Shown in pieces: positions 17,087-24,809 of a stretch of 64,000 nt of DNA. This stretch comes from Oceanispirochaeta sp963676905. Its GTDB lineage: Bacteria; Spirochaetota; Spirochaetia; DSM-2461. The notes under the pieces were generated by a model, which did not search any database, had not been told where the DNA came from, and was given only the letters and a program-made list of their open reading frames with translations. Where the stretch lies: positions 2,790,001 through 2,854,000 of the forward strand of contig CAXXVE010000001.1 in NCBI GenBank assembly GCA_963676905.2, read 5' to 3'. Position numbers and translations under genes: made by a program. Position 1 is the first letter of the stretch. Every line of letters starts with the position of its first letter.

Positions 17087-17656
17087 TCAGAGTACTGATT
17101 TTTCGTTGGATGCGAAAAGGGCCTTTTCAGCCTTGATGGTGCTGGGAGGGCCGTGTCCGGGAAGCAGAACCCCGTGACTGTCCCTTGAGAATATTTTCTG
17201 TTCCAGTTCCAGAAAGAGGACATCTCTTGTTACATCATCAGGAGTTGTTCCGGTACGGCCTGCAGATAGAATGTCCCCAGTAAAGTAGAACTCTCCCACT
17301 CTGTATACAAGGGAGTCATCTGTATGCCCCAGTACAGGGATTACCTCAATATCAAAACCGCATATGCTGTAGTTCCCCTCTTCAAGAATCCGGGAGGGTG
17401 TTCCATTGAGATCGGGAACCGCTGAATAGACATTCGCATCATAGAGTTTCAGGAGGGTTTTGACGCCTCCATAGTGGTTGCAGTGGCTGTGGGTTATAAG
17501 AATGTCCCTTATATAGTAGTTGTTGTCTTCTATCAGTTTCAGGAGTGGAACATCCATCTTGCCCGGATCAACAAGGAGGGCGTCCCCCTCGTCTCCCGAG
17601 GCGAGGAGGTAGGTGTTGCTGAAACCGACAGCGGCGAAGTGGTTGTAAAGATTCAT
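17087..17656 (-). CDS. Metallo-beta-lactamase-fold hydrolase with altered metal motif
   Basis: This 189-residue protein has the MBL fold pattern of glyoxalase II-like hydrolases: LLVDPG near 29, then THSHCNHYGG near 55-64, GHTDDSL near 110, FTGDILSAG near 122 and LPGHGPPS near 162. The canonical HxHxDH motif is HSHCNH here: the aspartate that normally binds the second metal is asparagine (codon AAC). Other ligands look intact. It may bind one metal or be less active. Its start overlaps the stop of the pentapeptide gene, so the two are co-transcribed. Confidence 0.82.
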   Translation of the reverse strand: MNLYNHFAAVGFSNTYLLASGDEGDALLVDPGKMDVPLLKLIEDNNYYIRDILITHSHCNHYGGVKTLLKLYDANVYSAVPDLNGTPSRILEEGNYSICGFDIEVIPVLGHTDDSLVYRVGEFYFTGDILSAGRTGTTPDDVTRDVLFLELEQKIFSRDSHGVLLPGHGPPSTIKAEKALFASNEKSVL

Positions 17657-18243
17657 TCCCTTTTCTCCGTCTGGAAGTAGGCTTCCTCGGCGTTGGAGTA
17701 CTTCATATTGACTCTCTTCAGCCTTGAAAGGCAGAAATCCACCCGTTTGAGGTTGCAGTCCACAAAACTGATATCCTTCAGGGATGCGCCTATAAAACGG
17801 GAGTAGTAGAGGTCTGACTCACTGAAGTCGCAGCTGAGGCACCTTGTCCTGTTCCAGTTTACCGATACCAGGTCAGAACCCTTCCAGCTCGAATCGAGCA
17901 GGACCGACTCGGTCAGCACGCAGTGGAGCATGTTCACCTTTTTCATGCTGCAGTTCTGTATTACTGAGTCATCAAAAAAAACCATCTGAAACCGGGAGCC
18001 GTCAAAGAGGCAGTCTTCCCAGGTTGTATGGTGAAACCAGCAGTTTACAAAGTGTTTGTTCCGCAGATCCAGGCCTTTGAATTCAAGGCCGGGAGCCATG
18101 ATGTCATATAGTTCGTCATTCTCTTTAAGGTAGGATATCATCCGGCTGTGCCAGTCCTTTCCGGCATGGTCCGCACAGAGACGTCCCTCCTTCAGTGACT
18201 TGGAATTACAGTCGGGCCAGGCGCATAAATCTGGATCAAACAT
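17653..18243 (-). CDS. Pentapeptide-repeat protein with N-terminal Cys/His cluster
   Basis: This 196-residue protein begins with a small Cys/His cluster (CAWPDC, then C..H about ten residues later) that could bind zinc. From about residue 50 on there are pentapeptide-like repeats of the A(D/N)LXX type, such as LEFKGLDLRNKHFVNCWF, SDLVSVNW, SDLYYSRFIGASLKDISFVDCNLKRVDF, expected to form a right-handed quadrilateral beta helix. The repeats are divergent. Function is unknown. It is upstream of, and overlaps by 4 bases, the MBL gene, and is divergent from the zinc-ribbon gene. Confidence 0.78.
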   Translation of the reverse strand: MFDPDLCAWPDCNSKSLKEGRLCADHAGKDWHSRMISYLKENDELYDIMAPGLEFKGLDLRNKHFVNCWFHHTTWEDCLFDGSRFQMVFFDDSVIQNCSMKKVNMLHCVLTESVLLDSSWKGSDLVSVNWNRTRCLSCDFSESDLYYSRFIGASLKDISFVDCNLKRVDFCLSRLKRVNMKYSNAEEAYFQTEKRE

Positions 18244-18261
18244 ATAGAAATATGTAGTTTA

Positions 18262-18290
18262 TTGCCTTTTTTTTTACAAGGGGTTAATAT
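18262..18290 (+). promoter_or_regulatory. Sigma-70-like promoter immediately ahead of the zinc-ribbon gene
   Basis: TTGCCT (18262-18267), 17-base spacer that includes a T9 run, TAATAT (18285-18290). The -10 ends six bases before the ATG at 18297 and there is no ribosome site between, so the mRNA would be leaderless. Confidence 0.55.
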
Positions 18291-18296
18291 CCGTTT

Positions 18297-18575
18297 ATGT
18301 ACAAATGTTATTTTTGCGGAGCCGGGAGTTCCGGGAAAATCTACAGGACAACGGTCTGTTCTTCCTGCGGAAGGGAGCTGAAGGTCTGCAGAAACTGTAT
18401 CCACTTCGATTCCTCCTCCTATAATCAGTGCCGCGAGCCCCAGGCGGAAAGGGTCTCCGACAAGGAGAGGGCCAATTTCTGTGATTATTTTGAACCCTCA
18501 TCCGAGGGCGGTTCCGGAGCAAAGGACAGCAAAGCCGATGAGGCGCGCAGTAAACTTGAGGACCTTTTCTCCTGA
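18297..18575 (+). CDS. Small zinc-ribbon protein of unknown function
   Basis: This 92-residue protein starts MYKCYFCGAG and has three CxxC knuckles (CYFC, CSSC, CRNC) plus two later cysteines (QCREP, FCDYF), enough for two zinc sites. The C-terminal third is polar and helical (KADEARSKLEDLFS). I do not recognise a named family. The stop overlaps the murI start (TGATG), so it heads an operon with murI and rsgA. No Shine-Dalgarno site is seen; a promoter -10 lies six bases upstream. Confidence 0.78.
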   Translation: MYKCYFCGAGSSGKIYRTTVCSSCGRELKVCRNCIHFDSSSYNQCREPQAERVSDKERANFCDYFEPSSEGGSGAKDSKADEARSKLEDLFS

Positions 18576-19390
18576 TGCCTGTACTTTTCTTTATGGATTC
18601 CGGCCTGGGGGGGGTGCCCTATCTGAAATGGGTGCGCGATCGAAGGCCCGATGATTTTTATATCTATCTGGCGGATAACAGATGTTTTCCCTACGGCGAC
18701 AAGAGCCCTGATTTCCTCAGGGAACGTCTTGCACTGATTTCAGGATATATTATCGAAAAATACAAACCCGATCTGATGGTTCTGGCCTGCAATACAGCCA
18801 GTGTTACGGCCCTTGCGGATCTGAGAAAGCGTTTTGACCTTCCCTTTGTGGGGGTGGTCCCCGCCGTAAAACCCGCTGCGGAGCTAAAGAGCCGTGGAGT
18901 CATCGGGGTGCTTGCAACCGACAGAACAGTTGCAGGGGAGTATCTGAAAACCCTGATTTCCGAGTTTGCCGCCGGTCAGAGTGTCGAGAGCCTCGGCGCG
19001 CCGGACCTTGTCAATTTTGTCGAGAACAAACTGCACAGGGCTGACGACAGTATGGTCAGGAAAATCCTGAAACCCTATGTGGAGCATATTGTAAGAAAGG
19101 GCTGGACCACAGTCGTTCTGGGCTGTACGCACTTTATACTGCTGAAGCCGTGGCTGAGGAAATTTCTCTCTTCTGAAATCAACATTGTGGATTCCACCGA
19201 CGGAGTGGGGAGGCGGATACTCGGTCTGCTCTCTGATCCGGGGGGGAAGAATACAGAATCTCCCCGGGATATTAACAGTCTTTCGGGAAAAGGTGTATTT
19301 CATATAACGGGAAGCGGATTCAATACTGATTCATACATGTATACCGCTAAGACTTTTGATCTTGATTATAAACAACTGGAGGATCTGTAA
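18575..19390 (+). CDS. murI: Glutamate racemase
   Basis: MurI makes D-glutamate for peptidoglycan. The 271-residue protein has MDSGLGGVPYLKWV near the start, the first catalytic cysteine in LACNTAS (about 72) and the second in GCTHFILL (about 184), with ADNRCFPYGDKS between. Both cysteines of the two-base mechanism are present. The N-terminal motif reads MDSGLGG rather than the more common FDSGVGG. It is translationally coupled to the zinc-ribbon gene and to rsgA (TAATG overlap). Confidence 0.9.
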   Translation: MPVLFFMDSGLGGVPYLKWVRDRRPDDFYIYLADNRCFPYGDKSPDFLRERLALISGYIIEKYKPDLMVLACNTASVTALADLRKRFDLPFVGVVPAVKPAAELKSRGVIGVLATDRTVAGEYLKTLISEFAAGQSVESLGAPDLVNFVENKLHRADDSMVRKILKPYVEHIVRKGWTTVVLGCTHFILLKPWLRKFLSSEINIVDSTDGVGRRILGLLSDPGGKNTESPRDINSLSGKGVFHITGSGFNTDSYMYTAKTFDLDYKQLEDL

Positions 19391-20316
19391 TGAAGGGACT
19401 GGTTCTCTGGGGAATCAATAATATTTTTTACGTAAAGGGGATGGATGACGGAGTTCAGCGAGAATGCCGTATCAAAGGCAAAAAGATGGACTTTGAAACC
19501 CGTTTCTACAACCCCCTTTCGGCGGGAGACCTTGTTGAGTTTGAAGATATTCCGGGTGAAGAGGGGCGCGGTCTGCTTCTGAGCCGCTACGACAGGCGGA
19601 ATTACTTCGCCCGGTGGAACAAGAAAGGCAGGGCTCTGCAGACTCTGGCCGTGAATATGGAGGCCCTCTACTGCATTGTCTCCCCTGAAACACCTCCCTT
19701 CCGTCCCAGGTTTATAGACAGGGCACTGATTCTGGCGGAGCAGGGTAATCTGGATGTGGCCATCATTCTTAATAAATGCGATCAGGATATTCCCGAGTGG
19801 GTGAGTGAGCGTCTCGATGACTTCAAGTCCATGGGGATGAAAGTCTTTTATACCTCCTGTGAGACAGGTGAGGGCATCGAAGCCCTGAAAAAGGAGATCG
19901 GCGGGAAAACCGTCGGTTTCGCCGGTCAGTCGGGAGTAGGGAAGTCTACCATTTTAAATCTTCTTATTCCTGAAGCAGGGCAGAGAACTGCCGAGGTTTC
20001 AGAAAAAATGTCCCGGGGAAAGCACACGACCAATTTTGCAATAATGATACCCTATTCAGACGGTTCGGGTTATATTATTGATACTCCGGGAATCCGGGAT
20101 CTCCTGCTCTGGGGGATCGAGAGCGCCGACCTCTCCCACTGGTTTCCCGATTTTCAGAGGGTGGAAGGGGAGTGTTCCTTTAACGGATGCCGCCATCTTC
20201 AGGAACCGGGCTGTGCCGTAAAGAGCGCAGTCGGAGAGGGCCTTGTGAATGAGGACCGTTACGAAAGCTATGTCAGAATGATGACAGAACTTATGGAGAA
20301 CGAGCAGAAATATTAG
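19390..20316 (+). CDS. rsgA: Ribosome small-subunit-dependent GTPase A (RsgA/YjeQ)
   Basis: RsgA helps late 30S maturation. The 308-residue protein has an N-terminal OB-fold, then a circularly permuted GTPase domain in the order G4 (NKCD near 131), G1 (GQSGVGKST near 177), G2 region (RGKHTTNF) and G3 (DTPGIRD near 230). The C-terminal zinc knuckle is C-x4-C-x-H-x5-C (ECSFNGCRHLQEPGC). All family parts are present. Last gene of the operon starting at 18297. Confidence 0.95.
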   Translation: MKGLVLWGINNIFYVKGMDDGVQRECRIKGKKMDFETRFYNPLSAGDLVEFEDIPGEEGRGLLLSRYDRRNYFARWNKKGRALQTLAVNMEALYCIVSPETPPFRPRFIDRALILAEQGNLDVAIILNKCDQDIPEWVSERLDDFKSMGMKVFYTSCETGEGIEALKKEIGGKTVGFAGQSGVGKSTILNLLIPEAGQRTAEVSEKMSRGKHTTNFAIMIPYSDGSGYIIDTPGIRDLLLWGIESADLSHWFPDFQRVEGECSFNGCRHLQEPGCAVKSAVGEGLVNEDRYESYVRMMTELMENEQKY

Positions 20317-20457
20317 AAAGAATTTCCCGGCGACTGTGTAATTCATCAGTTTTTTAATATGAACGAAAGGTTCAGCAGAGGGCGGATATTATGAACAGAA
20401 GATTCATAACAGAACTGTTGAATCAAAAACACTAATTTAATATGATAAGGATTGTTT

Positions 20458-21060
20458 ATGAAATCAGGCGTATTGCGGCTTTGTATAATACTATCACTGG
20501 CGACTCTTTTTTCCTCATGCCTCACTCTCTCAAGCAGTGTGAACCACCAGCGTTCGGGAGCAGGCAGTGTGAGCATGGATTACCGCCTGAATAAAAAGGC
20601 CGTGGGCATTCAGAAGGATTCTGTTACCGGCGACAACCTTATACCCCTTCCCCTGAACAGGGACGACTTCGAGCAGATCGCTGCCGGTCTTCCCGGTATC
20701 ACCCTCCGTTCCTTCTCCGAGTCTGAAGACAGCGACTATGTCTATATTGAAACCAGCCTGGACTATCAGAGCCTTGATGACCTTGCCGAGCTTATCGGTA
20801 TCCCCATTGACTACAGCTACGAAGGGGCCCGGGGGTCCATGACTCTCAGGATATACGAAGGAAATGCACCTGTCTCCGCGGAGACACAGGCCATTCTTGA
20901 TTCCGTTTTTGCAGATGATACAATGACATTTGAATTTACAATGCCTGCCAATATCCTCAGCAGCAGCTACGGGACAGTGAGCGGGCGGACCGTAAGCTAT
21001 GAAGTGAATCTTCCCGATGTCTACAGACGGGACAGTTTTATCTGGTCTCTGGAATGGTAG
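20458..21060 (+). CDS. Lipoprotein of unknown function
   Basis: ATG 20458 is chosen because AAGGA (20447-20451) lies 6 bases upstream; a TTG at 20452 would add two residues. The 200-residue product has a lipoprotein signal with lipobox LFSSC (Cys about 21). The mature part has alternating polar and hydrophobic strands and no motif I recognise; YRLNKKAVGIQKD and a C-terminal YEVNLPDVYRRDSF may be beta-rich. The stop is one base before the next ATG, so it is coupled to the small gene at 21062, just ahead of the V-ATPase operon. Confidence 0.72.
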   Translation: MKSGVLRLCIILSLATLFSSCLTLSSSVNHQRSGAGSVSMDYRLNKKAVGIQKDSVTGDNLIPLPLNRDDFEQIAAGLPGITLRSFSESEDSDYVYIETSLDYQSLDDLAELIGIPIDYSYEGARGSMTLRIYEGNAPVSAETQAILDSVFADDTMTFEFTMPANILSSSYGTVSGRTVSYEVNLPDVYRRDSFIWSLEW

Positions 21061-21061
21061 A

Positions 21062-21460
21062 ATGTATCATCCTAAAACTGTTGCCTGGGATAAAAAACTG
21101 AAGGCGATCTGCGACAGGATCGATCACTGGCTTGAGGATCACTACGGCGGTCTCTATCCGCTGCGGCCGAACAGGCCTGGAAGAGGGGTTACATCCAACC
21201 CCGAAATGGACGGCCTTTTCAATATTCAGGCTGTCTTTACCCCCGGATACGGCAGTGAAAAGGGGCGGGGCTATCTAATCGAAATTGAGATGTCCACACT
21301 GGATGATGTGGACCCGAGGCTTAAAAAAGAGATTCAGGACCTGGTTCTTGTTAAAATGAAAGAGGAATTAAAATCTGAATTTCCTGAAAGATTACTGGAA
21401 ATTGGTTTCGACGGGCATATGATTAAAATATGGGGCGACCTGAGTTTAGGGCACGCCTGA
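21062..21460 (+). CDS. Small cytosolic protein of unknown function
   Basis: ATG 21062 follows the previous stop by one base. An in-frame ATG at 21017 lies inside the lipoprotein gene and is less likely. The 132-residue product has a conserved-looking segment LEDHYGGLYPLRPNRPGRGVTSNPEMDGLFNI and a helical C-terminal half. There is no signal peptide or membrane helix. I do not recognise it. It sits 43 bases before the first gene of the V-ATPase operon and may be co-transcribed. Confidence 0.65.
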   Translation: MYHPKTVAWDKKLKAICDRIDHWLEDHYGGLYPLRPNRPGRGVTSNPEMDGLFNIQAVFTPGYGSEKGRGYLIEIEMSTLDDVDPRLKKEIQDLVLVKMKEELKSEFPERLLEIGFDGHMIKIWGDLSLGHA

Positions 21461-21503
21461 TTCGTTTGAGTATCTGAACTGCATTCTTAAAGGGAGGATT
21501 GTT

Positions 21504-21854
21504 GTGTCTGATAGTAATAAACTTTTTCTAAAGATCTTCAAAGTTGAACTTGAAGAGACTCGGACAGATGTTGCCCTGCTAACCGAAATCTATAAAGCCC
21601 GTTATGAATCACGTGAGATTACACACTATGTTCAGCAGGAAAATCAGGCTCTTCTTGAGCGGGAGATTCACTGTCTTGAGAAACTTGTTCCGGAAATTGA
21701 TAAATTTTCATCGAATGAGTATCATGACAAGGAATCATTTGTTAATGGTCTAAGTGTCTTTCTGAAGGAGTATGTCGAGAAGCATCAGTATCCAAAGGCT
21801 GTATACCTTCTCGCAGAACGCAAATTGCAGAAAGTGGTAAAATATATCTACTAA
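21504..21854 (+). CDS. Helical protein heading the V-ATPase operon (unknown; possible peripheral-stalk partner)
   Basis: GTG 21504 is preceded by GGGAGGA. The 116-residue product is almost entirely helical, with heptad-like stretches (FKVELEETRTDVALLTEIYKARYES; ENQALLEREIHCLEKLVPEIDK) and no membrane segment. It lies 15 bases before atpE in the place where archaeal and clostridial operons often encode the G/H peripheral-stalk subunit, which is not otherwise found here. That role is a guess from position, size and helix content. Confidence 0.7.
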   Translation: MSDSNKLFLKIFKVELEETRTDVALLTEIYKARYESREITHYVQQENQALLEREIHCLEKLVPEIDKFSSNEYHDKESFVNGLSVFLKEYVEKHQYPKAVYLLAERKLQKVVKYIY

Positions 21855-21869
21855 AGAGGTTTAAATCGC

Positions 21870-22469
21870 ATGGATGTTCAGGTAAAAGAACTTATTGAAA
21901 AGATCAAGAATGACGGCGTGAAAAATGCAGAAGAGAATTCTTCCCGCATTATCAGCGATGCTGAAAAGAAGGCGGCCTCCCTTATTGAAGCTGCTGAGAA
22001 GGAAGCGGCGGAAATCAAGAGCCAGGCGCAGAATGAGGCCTCCCGTATGGAGCAGGCAGGAAAAGAAGCCCTGAAGCAGGCCGGCCGTGATCTTCTGCTC
22101 GGTGTGAAGAAAGATGTTGAAGAACTGTTTGACAGAATCCTTCAGGCCGGCACCGCAGATGTCCTGAAAGGGGACAGTCTGAAAGAGTGCATTGTTTCGG
22201 TTCTGAAATCCTGGAAGGATGATGAATCAGGCGACCTGACTCTGCTTGTGGCTCCCGAAACACTCAAGTCCATGGAAGCAGAGCTTAAGGCCGAGCTGAA
22301 AGGTAAAGTCGACAAGGGGCTTGAGATCAAACCCTTTTCCGATCTGGATGCGGGATTCAGAATCTCAGTCAAAGAGGGCCGTGCCTTCTATGACTTCTCC
22401 GACAAGGAACTTATGGAACTTCTGTCCAAGTATCTCAACCCCGGACTCATGAGTATCCTCGATAAATAA
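21870..22469 (+). CDS. atpE: V-type ATPase subunit E
   Basis: Subunit E forms the peripheral stalk that holds the catalytic head. The 199-residue protein has the usual long charged N-terminal coiled coil (NAEENSSRIISDAEKKAASLIEAAEKEAAEIK) and a globular C-terminal domain (TLLVAPETLKSMEAEL; DAGFRISVKEGRAFYDFSD). It follows the helical protein by 15 bases with AAAGAGG as ribosome site. The operon order E, DUF2764, A, B, D, I, K is the one known in Borrelia and Treponema. Confidence 0.92.
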   Translation: MDVQVKELIEKIKNDGVKNAEENSSRIISDAEKKAASLIEAAEKEAAEIKSQAQNEASRMEQAGKEALKQAGRDLLLGVKKDVEELFDRILQAGTADVLKGDSLKECIVSVLKSWKDDESGDLTLLVAPETLKSMEAELKAELKGKVDKGLEIKPFSDLDAGFRISVKEGRAFYDFSDKELMELLSKYLNPGLMSILDK

Positions 22470-22480
22470 AGGAGTCCGTT

Positions 22481-23041
22481 TTGGGTCAGTTTTATTATAC
22501 AGTGGCTTCTCTTCCCCTGCTCAACTATGATGAGCCTGTGGATCTGAAGCACAGTGATTATCTTGATGACTGCCGTAAATGGCTTAAGCCCAAAGAGTGG
22601 GATATCCTGGAGTCATCACTGATCAATCCTGAAACAGAAAAAGAATTTCCCGGTATTGCCGAAGAGTACAGGAAGTGGGAGATCAGTCTCAGAAACGAGC
22701 TGGTTTCCTTAAGAGCCGGAGCCCTGGGGCTGGAAGCAGCCGATTACACAGTAGAGGGTGAGCGTTTCGCAGACACCGCTGCACTGGCGGCGTCGGCATT
22801 TAAACAGGAGTCTCCCCTGGCTGCTGAAAATACCCTGAACAAGGGGCGCTGGGAATATATCGAAAACCTGAAAGTAGGTCACTTCTTTGACCTTGAATTC
22901 CTGGTTCTTTACTCACTGCAGCTGCAGATCCTTGAACGGAAGCGCTGCTTTGACGAGGAAACCGGGTTCGCCCGGTATCAGGAAATCTATAAAAATATCC
23001 TCTCCGGAATAGATGATGTTGCAGTTGGAGAACAAGCATGA
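22481..23041 (+). CDS. DUF2764 protein of the V-ATPase operon (possible subunit C-like linker)
   Basis: TTG 22481 has AAAGGAG 6 bases upstream. The 186-residue protein begins YYTVASLPLLNYDEP and is mostly helical, with LKPKEWDILESSL and a C-terminal GHFFDLEFLVLYSLQLQILERKRCFD. DUF2764 genes lie at this position in spirochaete V-ATPase operons. No annotated subunit C or F gene is present in the operon, and this protein lies where C/F genes are in archaeal operons, so a linker role is plausible but unproven. Its stop overlaps the atpA start (ATGA). Confidence 0.85.
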   Translation: MGQFYYTVASLPLLNYDEPVDLKHSDYLDDCRKWLKPKEWDILESSLINPETEKEFPGIAEEYRKWEISLRNELVSLRAGALGLEAADYTVEGERFADTAALAASAFKQESPLAAENTLNKGRWEYIENLKVGHFFDLEFLVLYSLQLQILERKRCFDEETGFARYQEIYKNILSGIDDVAVGEQA

Positions 23042-24801
23042 AAAGCAGTGGTAAAGTAGTTGGTGTAAATGGAAATATGGTTACCGTAGAGGTGACCGGA
23101 GCCGTTAAGTTGAACGAAGTAGGTTATGTAGTAACCGAAGGAAAGCGCCTGAAGTCCGAGATCATCCGTGTCAACGGAGACAGGGTTCAGATGCAGGTAT
23201 TTGAAATTACAAAGGGAATCGGAATCGGAGATCCTGTTGAGTTCTCCGAAGAACTTCTGGCTGTAGAGCTGGGACCCGGACTTCTGGGGCAGGTTTACGA
23301 CGGTCTGCAGAACCCCCTTCCCGAGCTTGCCAAAGAGGCGGGCCACTTTCTTGAAAGAGGTTTCTATCTTGACCCCCTGAGCAAGGAAAAAGAATGGGAG
23401 TTTACCCCCGGGGTAAAACCCGGTGATACTGTCGTCAAGGCCGATGTTCTCGGGTCAGTACCCGAAGGTCCTTTCACCCACCAGATTCTTGTTCCTTTCT
23501 CCTACCTTGATTCATATAAAGTAAAATCCATTCAGCCCAAGGGAAGCTACAAGCTCTCGGATACGGTTGCTGAAATTGAAGATTCCAAGGGAAATGTCTA
23601 CCCCCTTACAATGAGCTTTCAGTGGCCCGTAAAAAAGGCCGTTACCTGTTATGCCGAGCGTCTTAAGCCTGTTGAACCCATGGTAACCCAGGTTCGTCTG
23701 ATCGACACCTTCCTTCCTGTTGCCAAGGGCGGAACCTACTGTATTCCCGGACCCTTCGGAGCCGGAAAAACAGTACTCCAGCAGATTACTTCCAAGTTCG
23801 CCGACGTGGACATCGTAATCGTAGCCGCCTGCGGTGAGCGTGCCGGTGAGGTTGTAGAAACCCTGAAAGAGTTCCCCGAACTCCTTGACCCCAAGACAGG
23901 ACGTTCCCTGATGGAACGGACAATTATTATCTGTAACACATCCTCCATGCCCGTTGCCTCCCGTGAAGCTTCGGTGTATACGGCTGTGACCCTGGCGGAG
24001 TACTACCGCCAGATGGGACTGGACGTTCTGCTCCTGGCGGACTCCACTTCCAGATGGGCTCAGGCCATGAGAGAGATGTCGGGACGTCTCGAAGAGATCC
24101 CCGGTGAAGAAGCCTTCCCGGCCTATCTTGAGTCCACCATCGCCGGTTTCTACGAAAGAGCCGGTCTTGTAAGGCTCAGAGACGGCCGCAAGGGATCGGT
24201 TACCATCGGTGGTACCGTATCTCCCGCGGGTGGTAACTTTGAAGAGCCTGTAACCCAGGCTACCCTGAAGGTAGTAGGGGCGTTCCACGGTCTCTCCAGA
24301 GAGCGCTCGGATGCACGTAAGTATCCTGCCATCCACCCCATTGATTCATGGAGTAAATACAGCGGAATCATCGACCCCGTTAAAACTGAGTATGCCTACA
24401 ATATTCTTTTCAGGGCCAACGAGATCGAATCGATGATGAAGGTTGTCGGTGAAGAAGGTACCTCTCTGAACGACTTTATCCAGTATCAGAAGGGTGAACT
24501 TCTGGATGCCGCCTACTTCCAGCAGAACTCCTTCGACCCCGTCGATGCCGCCGTATCTCCCGACCGTCAGAAGTATGTATTCGATCTGATGATGGAAGTC
24601 CTCACCGCAGAACTGGACCTCAGCTCCAAAGAAGAAGCCCGTGGATGGTTCAACAACCTGAGACAGCTGATTCTGGACTACAATGGTTCCGAGTGGGAGA
24701 GCGATGGATTTAAAGAACTTGAAGCTCAGATCAAGAGCTTTATTGCGGACAAGAAGATCCGTGTAGATGAAAAAGCCGCCGCTTTAATGGCCAAGAACTG
24801 A
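23038..24801 (+). CDS. atpA: V-type ATPase catalytic subunit A
   Basis: Subunit A hydrolyses or makes ATP. The 587-residue protein has the P-loop GPFGAGKTVLQQ (about 238-249), the V/A-type non-homologous region (about 110-190), ACGERAGEV, SMPVASREASVYTA, and LADSTSRWAQAMREMSGRLEEIPGEE. Full length. The direction of coupling (proton or sodium) is set by the K and I subunits. It overlaps the DUF2764 gene by 4 bases and is followed 8 bases later by atpB. Confidence 0.97.
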   Translation: MKSSGKVVGVNGNMVTVEVTGAVKLNEVGYVVTEGKRLKSEIIRVNGDRVQMQVFEITKGIGIGDPVEFSEELLAVELGPGLLGQVYDGLQNPLPELAKEAGHFLERGFYLDPLSKEKEWEFTPGVKPGDTVVKADVLGSVPEGPFTHQILVPFSYLDSYKVKSIQPKGSYKLSDTVAEIEDSKGNVYPLTMSFQWPVKKAVTCYAERLKPVEPMVTQVRLIDTFLPVAKGGTYCIPGPFGAGKTVLQQITSKFADVDIVIVAACGERAGEVVETLKEFPELLDPKTGRSLMERTIIICNTSSMPVASREASVYTAVTLAEYYRQMGLDVLLLADSTSRWAQAMREMSGRLEEIPGEEAFPAYLESTIAGFYERAGLVRLRDGRKGSVTIGGTVSPAGGNFEEPVTQATLKVVGAFHGLSRERSDARKYPAIHPIDSWSKYSGIIDPVKTEYAYNILFRANEIESMMKVVGEEGTSLNDFIQYQKGELLDAAYFQQNSFDPVDAAVSPDRQKYVFDLMMEVLTAELDLSSKEEARGWFNNLRQLILDYNGSEWESDGFKELEAQIKSFIADKKIRVDEKAAALMAKN

Positions 24802-24809
24802 GGGATAAG

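Noticed and set aside
20418..20446. TTGAAT-17-TATGAT as promoter for the lipoprotein gene at 20458.
   Set aside because: A start at about 20453 would remove the good AAGGA ribosome site (20447-20451); both cannot be used, and I favour the ribosome site.
23512..24336. 274-codon open frame antisense to atpA.
   Set aside because: It lies wholly opposite the catalytic subunit gene; no recognisable motif or ribosome site.
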